Shown here: in pieces, positions 9,801 through 17,490 of the stretch
How the letters are laid out: every line of letters begins with the position of its first letter
Numbering within the stretch: the stretch's first letter is position 1
DNA from: Gammaproteobacteria bacterium RIFCSPHIGHO2_12_FULL_39_24
GTDB taxonomy: Bacteria > Pseudomonadota > Gammaproteobacteria > Coxiellales > Coxiellaceae
Assembly: GCA_001802455.1 (NCBI GenBank)
Contig: MGXZ01000005.1
Location: 1-64,000, forward strand
Direction of reading: 5' to 3'
Length of the DNA: 64,000 nt
The notes under the pieces: model-generated
The model's input: the letters and a program-made list of their open reading frames with translations, nothing else
Told to the model about the DNA's origin: nothing
The model's database searches: none
Program-made: the position numbers and the translations under genes

Positions 9801-12800
9801 TGCGCATCAGCATAATTTTCAGTAACACGGGTAAATACATCATGCATTATTGTCGTTTGTTCTTCTGAAGAATAAAAAACAAATAATGACTCTATTTTCG
9901 CGCTATCCTCTTCTGTGATTGCATTTTTTCCATATAAAACAATATTAATATGCGTATTCAAATAGTTTCTTTTAACATCAGCAATGTAAGAATTCAGTAT
10001 TTCCGTATCTAGTTGACGATTGATTTCTTCAAATCCAGACTTGTTTTTGCCGTCCCTCTCTAACATCGTTGAATTGATTAAGCTAATATCTTTTCTGAAT
10101 TGTTCTGCATTATCATAGACAGATTGACCACTCAATAACTGCAGAATACGACGTACCTCTAGTGTCTTGTCGGGAGACGCTATTTTAATCAGCTTGCCAA
10201 TTTTTTCAATTTCTTCGTATGATTCTCCTGATTCAATAAAGTTAACAAAACGTCTTGAAAAATCTAATGCTTGATTTAATCTTCCAGCTTGATTGACATC
10301 ATGCTGTTCAACAAAAGCTTTCGCATTTTCAATTTTTTCTTGAAGCGTTGTTGGATCACCATTCTCAACCAACCCAACCAAATCAGCACGAATATTGTTT
10401 ACCACAAAATCAACAACGGATTTCACATAGTGTTCATGTTCTGATTTTTGTGTCGTATACGATTTAATCGATTTATCTATTTTTTCATTCGCTTCTTGTA
10501 ATGCAACTTGAGCACTCGCTGATCGCGCGTTACGTTTTTTTTCATCTCCATCACAAAAAGGCAAGTGACGCATAAACCATCGTCTAAAATCACCCGCACG
10601 CTGATATCTTTCTAAACTATTTTTAGCATCATTATGTTCTTTGCTTGCTTTAACCACTGCAAGTTGCTCTTCTTGAACAACACGTTTTCTTTCTGCCTCT
10701 AGTGCTGCATCTTGTGTTTCTGCTTGACGTGTCCATTCGCCACCAATAATCTCAATAGGTGATAACGTTTTTTGTGCATTATAAAAATCGACTCGTTTTG
10801 TTTTGCCCGCCTTCATGACCAACGCAGCAATCGTTCCCAACTCATCCGTCTTGTCTTTGATTTCGGGGTCCGCGTATAGCGCAATAAAATTTTTGTACGT
10901 TGCAATGTTATCCGCGGATACGTGATACGCTTCTGATGGTGTGCTTTGATCAAGCGTTGCAACCAAATCAGCCGGTTTGCTTTCGCTGGTTAATGCCAAT
11001 CTTTCATACATTGACATCGCAATTTCTTGGCGCGTTCTGTGGATGTCAGCCAGTATTTGTTTTTGTTCATCGGTCAGTGTGAACACTTTTTGACGCGCCG
11101 CTTCTTCAGCAACCGCTAATCTCGCTATCAATTCTGACAGTTGATAAGGCGTTAAATCTGCTAAATAAGCGGAACGGGGATTGAGTGGTGATTGCGCTTC
11201 CAAATGCTTTTTGGTTTGCAAAAATTCGTGCAATTTTTTGTGACGAGATTCAATTTCTTCTAAACGTTTTATGAATTCTTCTCGTGCAGTTGTTAGTCCT
11301 TTTGTATCAGTTGGAATGTCTTTGTGTGCACCTGTTATATTGGCCACTCTATTCCAATTTTCTTTTACATTGCGCGTTTTTTCGAATTCTTCTTTTTTAG
11401 TCTTAACGCTTTCTTGGTGTGCAAGATCGCCTCCAAATCTTGATTGAGCAAATGCAATAGATTCCATTGTAACAATACTCGGGATAAAACCTTTTGCCAC
11501 TTCCTCGTATTCACGTATATCTCTTATTGCGGTATTAACACCCTCAACAGTAGATTTAAAATCAGAATGTTCAACCGATCTCAACACTTCCGTCGCATTA
11601 TCGCGATATAATCTTTTCACCACGGTCATTCTGTTTTTTAAACGTAATTTTTCAGAGTCAGGCGCAGTCTGATAATAATCACGCGCAGCAACCAATAATT
11701 TATCTCGCCCCTCTTTAAACGGCCCCTCTAATGACAGCAAACGATTAATTATTTCATCTATGATTAATTGTTTTTCGTTTACAGACAATGCCGCATTTTT
11801 CAATTTTTCAAGCAGTTGTGCATTTGCACTTGTTTTAGTGATTTTACGCTCAATGTTTTTACCGTCTATCTGCAATGATTTACCATACACTTTCTCATAT
11901 TGAGTTTGTATTTTTTCAAGATGCTGACTGATCGCAATATAAAGCGTAGAATTCGGATTTGTTTCGCTCCTTAATTGCATCAGTAATTTAATTTGATTTA
12001 AAACAAGATGCTCATCTCGATTTTTATCAAATACTTTACTTGTTGTGTTTTTAAAAAATGCCTCGAATTCTTTTTCTTCTTCTGTTTTTGATTGAGTGCT
12101 GTCAAGACTAATCAATGCGCCCAAAATAAAAGATGCTAACTGGTTAGCGCATTCTTTTTTACGCGCATCAATCAATCGCTTTGTGATACGCAATGCACTG
12201 TTTTCATCACTCGAACTTTCTGAAAAAACAAATTTCAAACGACGGCACTCGCAATGTAATTCTTTTATGCCACTTTCATGCTGCTTTTCCAAATCAATTA
12301 AAAATTCCGCCTCTGATTGCGCTGAACGAAAAACAGTGTGTTCTCTTAAAACGCGATGCGTTCTTCTTGCTATATTGATGTGCGGATTATTGCGAATCGC
12401 GCGATCAAGATCGACACTTTTTCGAAGATTATCAACTGACGCTGCAATACCGGTTAATTCAAAATCATACAATACACTCAAAATCGCCTTAGCGGTTTCG
12501 CCAGTAGCTGCTTTAGGTCGAATCAAATGAATTTTTTCGCATCGTTTTTGGAATAAACGCAATCGCTTTTCATCATCATTAAACGTACTCAGATTATATT
12601 CACCCTCACGCTTCATTAATTTGTCACGATGATCATTAACTGTTTTTACATATTCCGCTATTTTTTTTATTTCTATTGGATTGGCAGGCAATAAACCGGA
12701 TTGTGAGATTGCTTCAAGTTCATCTAAAATATGATCAATTAACTCGTCTTGTTCGCGATTACAGTCTTTTTGAAATGCATCGATATATTGTTTTGATTTT

Positions 12801-13414
12801 TTTGCAACAGATTCGGGAATCAGTGGTTTTTGGATGAGTTTAAATTCATTTACAGAAAATACGACAGCGTCATAAACCGTGGTTGCATTGCTTGCAACAA
12901 AAAGCGCTAATTTTTCCGGATTTTTTTTCCAATCTTCAATAGTGTCTTTAATATTACCCAACGCATCAATTGCATTGATAACAGTTGATGGAATACCCGC
13001 GCCTACAAAAAATGCATTTCTAATTTGATCTTTTAGTAATTTCTTTAAATCACTCAGATCTTCTAATAAGCCAAGCGGATTCGAAAAGGTCAACACCACG
13101 TCTAATTTTAAATTAAATTCTGCTGATTTTTTTTTCTTGCGCAACAACTCACGCTCAACAATTTCTTCACGCGCTGCGCGCAAATAGTGTTGAGTTTGAT
13201 TTAATGCTTCTATGCGTTGAGACAGAGTGACCGTGGTTTTTGGTTTTTGCGCCTCGCACAATACAGCCCACTGTTGATTAAAGGTTTTTAATTTTTGTTT
13301 TTCAAGAAATGTTAAATGATACTCGCTCTGGTCTTTTGATAAAGCCACACTACTAAAATCGAACACTGTTTCTTGAAATGGTTTTCGCATAGGACTCTCA
13401 CTTTTGTTCGACAT
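6836..13414 (-). CDS. Giant helical protein of unknown function, possible secreted effector
   Basis: A 2192-residue protein (about 240 kDa) that I do not recognise. It is almost entirely predicted helix, rich in Lys, Glu, Ala and Asn, with coiled-coil-like stretches through most of its length. The only clear hydrophobic patch is around residues 145-200 (FFVGAGIPSTVINAI and following). The C-terminus is short and Pro/Ser/Thr-rich (GGITPPTQTPSSAPKPK), unlike the body. There is no signal peptide. It is transcribed against its neighbours and splits coaE from zapD, which are adjacent in relatives, so it was probably acquired. Size, helical content, flexible tail and a PmrA-like box upstream resemble Dot/Icm effectors of Legionella and Coxiella. 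That reading is inference; a structural or surface protein is an alternative. Confidence 0.7.
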   Translation of the reverse strand: MSNKSESPMRKPFQETVFDFSSVALSKDQSEYHLTFLEKQKLKTFNQQWAVLCEAQKPKTTVTLSQRIEALNQTQHYLRAAREEIVERELLRKKKKSAEFNLKLDVVLTFSNPLGLLEDLSDLKKLLKDQIRNAFFVGAGIPSTVINAIDALGNIKDTIEDWKKNPEKLALFVASNATTVYDAVVFSVNEFKLIQKPLIPESVAKKSKQYIDAFQKDCNREQDELIDHILDELEAISQSGLLPANPIEIKKIAEYVKTVNDHRDKLMKREGEYNLSTFNDDEKRLRLFQKRCEKIHLIRPKAATGETAKAILSVLYDFELTGIAASVDNLRKSVDLDRAIRNNPHINIARRTHRVLREHTVFRSAQSEAEFLIDLEKQHESGIKELHCECRRLKFVFSESSSDENSALRITKRLIDARKKECANQLASFILGALISLDSTQSKTEEEKEFEAFFKNTTSKVFDKNRDEHLVLNQIKLLMQLRSETNPNSTLYIAISQHLEKIQTQYEKVYGKSLQIDGKNIERKITKTSANAQLLEKLKNAALSVNEKQLIIDEIINRLLSLEGPFKEGRDKLLVAARDYYQTAPDSEKLRLKNRMTVVKRLYRDNATEVLRSVEHSDFKSTVEGVNTAIRDIREYEEVAKGFIPSIVTMESIAFAQSRFGGDLAHQESVKTKKEEFEKTRNVKENWNRVANITGAHKDIPTDTKGLTTAREEFIKRLEEIESRHKKLHEFLQTKKHLEAQSPLNPRSAYLADLTPYQLSELIARLAVAEEAARQKVFTLTDEQKQILADIHRTRQEIAMSMYERLALTSESKPADLVATLDQSTPSEAYHVSADNIATYKNFIALYADPEIKDKTDELGTIAALVMKAGKTKRVDFYNAQKTLSPIEIIGGEWTRQAETQDAALEAERKRVVQEEQLAVVKASKEHNDAKNSLERYQRAGDFRRWFMRHLPFCDGDEKKRNARSASAQVALQEANEKIDKSIKSYTTQKSEHEHYVKSVVDFVVNNIRADLVGLVENGDPTTLQEKIENAKAFVEQHDVNQAGRLNQALDFSRRFVNFIESGESYEEIEKIGKLIKIASPDKTLEVRRILQLLSGQSVYDNAEQFRKDISLINSTMLERDGKNKSGFEEINRQLDTEILNSYIADVKRNYLNTHINIVLYGKNAITEEDSAKIESLFVFYSSEEQTTIMHDVFTRVTENYADAHNQLNAAIAMSLLPEENKKRAEAFSAAQLAYDIASEALAAILDKTDADGKAIDSAGEAADNAWKNLKKAEEENSGSAENIKFLESAVAASEKVLRASLSKLPLFKNLTDYPTVRESAFGFLKNYFKGVFEKNLKDYSEEQLDADQVVFKYAEEANLDNENNSVAKIIFNEKLTAELYKTPAPTWNAAFARLVEAYASADNKNQYRLVGLQQLVAEARVGAGIDAEEEAFAVYQQVSPATSLTSDQHALIANLVTDPNPTWMHEILVRKLGTEKQLQDMHASWMMEFLKSMSHSPENRDDKIEMLLRQLIANIFTPEKFEKLVGKNNVRTIGEKLLSLIQKITTSKESAQPVFSGEINDINVLDPEKVEQIRMLGSSVTEILFQVFDVPSQDQLVRTLKSENDLAMLAKEYVHKIIESPVMAENVADQIEWVLAILLMPPTERALLKKKPAEGRVVDKTDDEFDFIEMGEIVATKTRYEYDYSENPGLFYQNTLLPLQEVVERALFRRIRNLFLDETNSAEKIEQSLAELSTNLVSPFASFDKRHVDGIIGNDSKLTVLRDNLLRMGSGNAAPGDFDQCVTWIKENKNHSRAAALEGYITACKNALTLREQVSDATVCLAIERLMFLMNAKQPVPDALLALIDQHQNLLRENNTFANRISSLIDSKGGNLFNSLMNACKNNVASGILDENQLKQLALLVEVMNDAQQKENFQKIQKTAELLNQTKQPAQFLITYSDNAKLIDRGLLLSGLTQQIQNIQILSPNIRTLIPALPQIVAAVNDETVRQALVAKNTDIIVEMLEHCVGDKKNFYQHALKELLSNSHLDRSMDTTKIRDAIVAFVNNKDIPKVDRDAVATAASAFMLRQAAAMVNNRFSEYEELRKNQPLAQTHRVAAMPMGGGLVFRGPVKDEAKEIITRKFETYLKIASVNATTETETAIGKLRHDAAQAWSQKQPISAAMTSKVGGWPPKPKEAGGITPPTQTPSSAPKPK

Positions 13415-13438
13415 CCACTATCTTTATAACACCCCTTA

Positions 13439-13481
13439 AGTATAAGAAATACCATCATTTTTGCTTTAAGGTTTCCTTAAA
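13439..13481 (-). promoter_or_regulatory. Promoter of the giant gene with PmrA-like box
   Basis: Reading toward the giant gene, TTTAAG-GAAAC-CTTAAA (13465-13481) is followed after 20 bases by a -10-like TATACT (13439-13444). The arrangement fits the YTTAAK-N5-YTTAAK consensus of the PmrA response regulator except for the last base, and it would overlap the -35 position. The same bases also form a perfect TTTAAGG/CCTTAAA palindrome, so another dimeric regulator is possible. Confidence 0.4.
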
Positions 13482-13639
13482 TTTTAAAAATAATTTAAAA
13501 AATGTGTGATATCGCTAAGTTAGCAGTACATAACCGCTTATTTCATCTTGTTTTTCAAGTAATTCCTGCTTTCAGCTCACCGTACGCCATGCTAAAATAG
13601 CGCTTAGCTAATGCATTGAAATAACAAGGATTGAGACAA

Positions 13640-14449
13640 GTGAACACCTCGCCCACGGAAATCACCACCACAACCCAACACAATTTAATTGTTTACGAAA
13701 TGCCGTTAAACGATGCCGTTCGCATTTGTTTGCGTTTAGAAAATTTATTTCAACAATTTGAAAAAACGGTTCATGATGCATCCCCTCTCGCAACACGAAA
13801 CGCAATGAATGCCATATTAAAAATTTTAGAAGTGACTGATCGTCCTGATATTAAATCCAAACTCAGTCAAACATTAACACAATATTCCAGCGCAATGAAT
13901 CAACTCAATCAATCACCCCAAGTGGATATGCAACGTTTACAAAGCACGCTGAAAAAATTAGATTCGCTGAATCACTATCTGCACACACATCACGCCCGCA
14001 TCGGAGAACCATTGCGTCAAAATGATTTTTTATCACAAATTCGTTCTAATCTGTCCAATCCTGGTGGCGTTTGTGATTATCGTTTGCCTGCTTACATGTT
14101 ATGGCAAAATAAATCACCTTCTGAAAAATCGAAAGATTTAATGGAATGGATGGAGACCTTTAAACCGCTGCACGATATTACGAATGCTGTTTTATTGTTA
14201 ACACGTAGCAGCACACCCTTACAAACCGTTGTCGCTGAAAATGGTTTTTATCTTCAACCACTCAATCCGAACGCACCTTGTCATCTGGTGCGTGTTGCGT
14301 TGCCGCCCAGTGAAAATTTGTATCCTGAATTTGGCGTTGGAAAACATCGCCTTACTATTCGTTTTTTAAAACCCAGTTATTTTGGCAACGGAAAATCTGC
14401 GCAATCCACTGAGCGTGTTTCATTTCAAGTAGCGTGTTGTAAAATTTAA
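13640..14449 (+). CDS. zapD: Cell division protein ZapD
   Basis: ZapD (formerly YacF, DUF1342) binds the FtsZ C-terminal tail and bundles FtsZ filaments at the division ring. The protein starts with the family's E-M-P-L-N-D-A-V-R-I-C-L-R-L-E-N-L-F helix and contains the conserved CDYRLPAYMLWQNKS region near residues 150-170. It is rich in acidic/basic helices in the first half and beta strands in the second. I chose the GTG at 13640 because AAGGA at 13626-13630 is spaced nine bases from it; a TTG at 13631 has no room for that site. At 269 residues it is slightly longer than E. coli ZapD (247). The next gene starts one base after its stop, so they are co-transcribed. Confidence 0.92.
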   Translation: MNTSPTEITTTTQHNLIVYEMPLNDAVRICLRLENLFQQFEKTVHDASPLATRNAMNAILKILEVTDRPDIKSKLSQTLTQYSSAMNQLNQSPQVDMQRLQSTLKKLDSLNHYLHTHHARIGEPLRQNDFLSQIRSNLSNPGGVCDYRLPAYMLWQNKSPSEKSKDLMEWMETFKPLHDITNAVLLLTRSSTPLQTVVAENGFYLQPLNPNAPCHLVRVALPPSENLYPEFGVGKHRLTIRFLKPSYFGNGKSAQSTERVSFQVACCKI

Positions 14450-14450
14450 T

Positions 14451-14954
14451 ATGACAAAAACAGAAAATAAAAAAGCCGAATCTCATCAAATAATACGAGA
14501 GATAAATGAAAATTCAGATGAGCAATTAACTGAATTTAACAAACAGCTTGCGGAAATAACAGAAAAATTTAATGAGTTAATCGCGCAATTTCAAGAAGCA
14601 TTTAACGAAAAAAAATTCCATGAAGCAGAAAGTTTTTCGCATCACATCCATCAATTACACGCCGAGCTAGCGCATCTTGAAGAAGTGCATCATCCTCATC
14701 CGCAACACGCAGAAGAATTTTTTAACCATCATGCCGAAGCATTGCATCATGCCAACGAACATTGGCTGCATGCAAAGCACCATTTCGATAGACTGATTGA
14801 AGAATTAGAAGAAGAAATGTTGCTTGAAGAAGTGGAAACATTACGTGAAATGCAAGAGCATTTACATCGCTTAACGGGTGAATTGTTGCAAGAACAAAAA
14901 GAAAAATTAGAGAAAGAAGAAAAACTAAAGCACGAATTTGATAAACATAAGTGA
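14451..14954 (+). CDS. His/Glu-rich coiled-coil protein, unknown
   Basis: A 167-residue soluble protein of unusual composition: many histidines (clusters such as EVHHPHPQHAEEFFNHHAEALHH) and runs of Glu, with heptad patterns suggesting one long antiparallel coiled coil. It starts one base after the zapD stop and is therefore almost certainly co-expressed with it. In relatives this place is held by yacG, a zinc protein that inhibits gyrase. The product here has no cysteines and no YacG-like motif. The histidines could bind zinc, nickel or copper, but that is a guess. No family is recognised. Confidence 0.65.
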   Translation: MTKTENKKAESHQIIREINENSDEQLTEFNKQLAEITEKFNELIAQFQEAFNEKKFHEAESFSHHIHQLHAELAHLEEVHHPHPQHAEEFFNHHAEALHHANEHWLHAKHHFDRLIEELEEEMLLEEVETLREMQEHLHRLTGELLQEQKEKLEKEEKLKHEFDKHK

Positions 14955-14967
14955 GTATTTTTTGCGT

Positions 14968-15151
14968 TAGGAACGTGCACGGAATAAGTCGTGCAAGTGG
15001 CGCTCGATATGACGATCAGATGTAAACGTCCTGATCGAGAAAATGTGCAGGAATACTTGATAGTATTTCAAGCGTTTTCGAGTGAAGAACGTTTAAAGAT
15101 GACGTCAGATTGAGATGACAGTTGTACGACTTATTTCGTGCACGTTCCTTA
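14968..15151. repeat. 184-bp palindromic element, copy 1
   Basis: The whole segment is one imperfect palindrome. The outer arms (about 31 bases, starting AGGAACGTGCACG) are almost perfectly complementary. The inner parts pair less well, and the centre is AATACT-TGAT-AGTATT with the symmetry axis at 15059/15060. Its centre (15037-15071) is related to the centres of the elements in rnpB and at murD. It sits between two convergent genes, where the hairpin may also act as a transcription barrier. It contains no open frame of note. It looks like a MITE or a palindromic repeat of the Rickettsia RPE kind. Confidence 0.85.
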
Positions 15152-15171
15152 GTACCCCGACCATCCTCGCA

Positions 15172-15732
15172 TTATGGATGGAGCCAATACTCATAACTTT
15201 GAGTCACCATGCCTGTACACGCGGAGCTACCAATACATGTTCCTGAATTATTATATTGTGGGCTAGAATGTAAACCTGATGGTATTGTGCCACTTAATGC
15301 GGCATTAGCTGACATTTGATATTGATCAGCCCACCACTTGCAACTTTTGCTGTAAGGCATATAAAAAACAGAATAGGTATCCTGAACAACTGTTGGCGTA
15401 CCTGTGCTAAGTGTAATAAATGGTGCCGTGCCCTTTGTTAATACCAAGGTCCCACCCCCAGACGCTACGGGGATCGCGCAGCTAATATAAATGTAATTGC
15501 TGGTTTGATCATTTACAGTAATAGTGCCACCTGTGCAGGAAGGCGTTAGCCCAACAAGCGACTGACAATAATTACTTGTGCAACCAAAAATTAAATATAC
15601 ATAACTAGGAACTTGGTGCGCGCTTGTTCTTGTGCAAGGGCAGGAGTTCGTCGTACAAGTGCTCGTCATACCAGCAAAAGAAGTGCTGCATAACAACAGC
15701 AGTGTGGTTCCAAAAAAAACTCTTTTTCTCAA
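15172..15732 (-). CDS. Secreted cysteine-rich protein, unknown
   Basis: A 186-residue protein with a clear Sec signal peptide (MRKRVFFGTTLLLLCSTSFA, cleavage probably after SFA). The mature part is Thr/Ser/Gly-rich and beta-type, with about ten cysteines spread along it (for example in NSCPC, GCTSNYC, KSCKWW, GTCIGSSAC). This suggests a periplasmic or extracellular disulfide-bonded fold. The start is a TTG, supported by GGAGGG seven bases upstream; no ATG is available. The stop lies 20 bases from the palindromic element. I do not recognise the family. It could be a surface or envelope protein, but no function can be assigned. Confidence 0.65.
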   Translation of the reverse strand: MRKRVFFGTTLLLLCSTSFAGMTSTCTTNSCPCTRTSAHQVPSYVYLIFGCTSNYCQSLVGLTPSCTGGTITVNDQTSNYIYISCAIPVASGGGTLVLTKGTAPFITLSTGTPTVVQDTYSVFYMPYSKSCKWWADQYQMSANAALSGTIPSGLHSSPQYNNSGTCIGSSACTGMVTQSYEYWLHP

Positions 15733-15844
15733 TTGAATACCCTCCGCGAATTACTCTAAATTTTCTACTGGAATCTCTTCTTTGAGAATAACACAACAGG
15801 GTTATCAAATGTCAAATGAATCGGCAATAATAATCCGCTTACTG

Positions 15845-15960
15845 CGTGCGCGGTTCCGTGCTAATTCACTAGCGCACACAATATCAAAACGCATCCGCAC
15901 CAGTGAATCAACACGGAACCGCGGTACACTTCGTTCTCGGAGCGGAAATCACAATGCAGC
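15845..15960. repeat. Dispersed inverted-repeat family, copy B
   Basis: Two 22-base arms at 15849-15870 and 15902-15923 are inverted repeats with 20 of 22 positions complementary. They begin CGCGGTTCCGTG and read AGTGAATCAACACGGAACC on the other side, around a 31-base spacer. The right arm and following bases match copy A (2001-2050) and, inverted, copy C (59761-59850). The element lies in the 230-bp space between two minus-strand genes and could form a stable stem in RNA. No gene is seen in this space. Confidence 0.75.
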
Positions 15961-15962
15961 AT

Positions 15963-16988
15963 TCACGGGTTTTTTGATGTGTCTAACGACGCTAACGGCT
16001 GAGCAGTAGATCCATTGTTATTACCACAACAAAGCGCGAAACGATTTCTCGCGGCAGTACCCACCCTCTCCAAACCACGCCACATAGCATATCCAGCGAG
16101 ATTTGCTGATAAACAAAATCCCAATAATGTGCCAATCATAAATATTAATTCTTTTGAATTAAGCTGTCCATTTTGATTAAAATCAAATCCACCATATCCA
16201 ACCGTTTCCGTGAGTTGATCGCGTAAAATATAACTCACTGCAAACAACAGGCGCATGATGAAAAAAGGCAGTGATGGTAGCGCAAACCAATCACTTGGTT
16301 TTTTAGATTGCACAAGCGAAGACACCGCAGTTACCACAGATGAAGGCAAATGCTGCAACGCAATGAGTGCTTTACTCATCTCTGCATTCGGCATTTCCTT
16401 AACACCTAAATATTTTTGTCCAAACCACATCGCGCTGCCCAGCGCTGCGGTTTCAGCTAACAATGCCGCTTGCAGTTGCATTGTTAGATTATTTAACATT
16501 TTCGCTACAAACATTTTCGCTACAAATTTAGCGCGATCTGATAATTTTTCTGCTGGAACAAATGAAGTAATAATTTGTCCTGCCGCATTAATTCCCAAAA
16601 TAAAATTAGTCCACAGTGTAAATTGATCGGAGATTTTATCAATTTCTTCTGACGTTGCAGGTTTATACGCGTTGGTCACAACAAAAATTCCCGCGCTGAC
16701 TAATGCTTGAGATAAATAAAGCAATCGCAACGTGTTAATATCTCTGGCAGTGCGAACAACTGCTGTATTTGGTTGCGGTAATAATAGTGATGATTCTTCA
16801 TCTTCTTGAATTACCTGTGACGTTCTAGCTACTGCGATTGTGCTGCTTTGGCTTCCCCCCCCCTCTGTTCTTTCATCAGCATTAACGTCAACATCAGCGG
16901 ATGTGGTTTGCAGTGCTCTCAATCTAAAATTATTAAAAAATATTCTTTTTATTGCTGCTATTATTGTTTCTTCTACTGCTGCTCTCAT
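15963..16988 (-). CDS. Multi-pass membrane protein with an EF-hand loop, unknown
   Basis: A 341-residue protein with a charged N-terminal 85 residues and then about five hydrophobic segments. Between the fourth and fifth segments is a textbook 12-residue EF-hand calcium loop, DFNQNGQLNSKE (residues 269-280): Asp at 1, Asn at 3 and 5, Gly at 6, Leu at 8, Glu at 12. The ATG at 16988 is chosen over a TTG at 17006 because GAAAGG precedes it at good spacing. The family is not recognised. It stands between mutT and a secreted protein in a block of acquired-looking genes. Calcium binding is inferred from the motif only. Confidence 0.65.
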   Translation of the reverse strand: MRAAVEETIIAAIKRIFFNNFRLRALQTTSADVDVNADERTEGGGSQSSTIAVARTSQVIQEDEESSLLLPQPNTAVVRTARDINTLRLLYLSQALVSAGIFVVTNAYKPATSEEIDKISDQFTLWTNFILGINAAGQIITSFVPAEKLSDRAKFVAKMFVAKMLNNLTMQLQAALLAETAALGSAMWFGQKYLGVKEMPNAEMSKALIALQHLPSSVVTAVSSLVQSKKPSDWFALPSLPFFIMRLLFAVSYILRDQLTETVGYGGFDFNQNGQLNSKELIFMIGTLLGFCLSANLAGYAMWRGLERVGTAARNRFALCCGNNNGSTAQPLASLDTSKNP

Positions 16989-17088
16989 GACAGAAACACC
17001 TTTCAAGTTTTTTAATATTCTTGAGTATGGCGAGAAGAATTTAACTTCGTCAATGAATTCGGTCTAAACACTAAGATATAATTTACTC

Positions 17089-17490
17089 TTAAGATTTCTG
17101 CGCCTGTAGCGCAAACACAATGTCACTATTCGCTTCCGGAAAGGTATATTTCGTCAGATTGTCTATCGACACCCACTGAATTTGCTGATTTTCACGACCA
17201 TACGGAACGCCAGTATAGTCATGAATTCGAAATGCATGCAAAATTAATAAGATATTTTTTTCGGGAAATGATTTTTCTATTTTTAAAAAAAATTCAGCGC
17301 GTTTTATTGCTATTCCAATTTCCTCAAAAAACTCACGAATTAGGGCATTTTCCAATGTTTCATTTGGCTCAACTTTTCCGCCCGGAAATTCCCACACGCC
17401 CGGTTGCACCACATGCAATGGACGCAGTGCGATTAACACTTCATTTTTATTATTGATAATAATGCCAACGACGACGTTACAATCTTCCAT
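17089..17490 (-). CDS. mutT: 8-oxo-dGTP diphosphatase MutT
   Basis: Nudix hydrolase that removes oxidised dGTP from the nucleotide pool. The Nudix box is complete: G-K-V-E-P-N-E followed by REFFEEIGI, with the family's PGVWEFPGG just before it. The 133 residues match E. coli MutT (129). The ATG at 17490 places [18 protein letters not shown] at the N-terminus, as in the family. It overlaps the end of secA by 14 bases, which argues for translational coupling. The secA-mutT order is conserved in gammaproteobacteria. Longer in-frame extensions would lie entirely inside secA and are unlikely. Confidence 0.92.
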   Translation of the reverse strand: MEDCNVVVGIIINNKNEVLIALRPLHVVQPGVWEFPGGKVEPNETLENALIREFFEEIGIAIKRAEFFLKIEKSFPEKNILLILHAFRIHDYTGVPYGRENQQIQWVSIDNLTKYTFPEANSDIVFALQAQKS

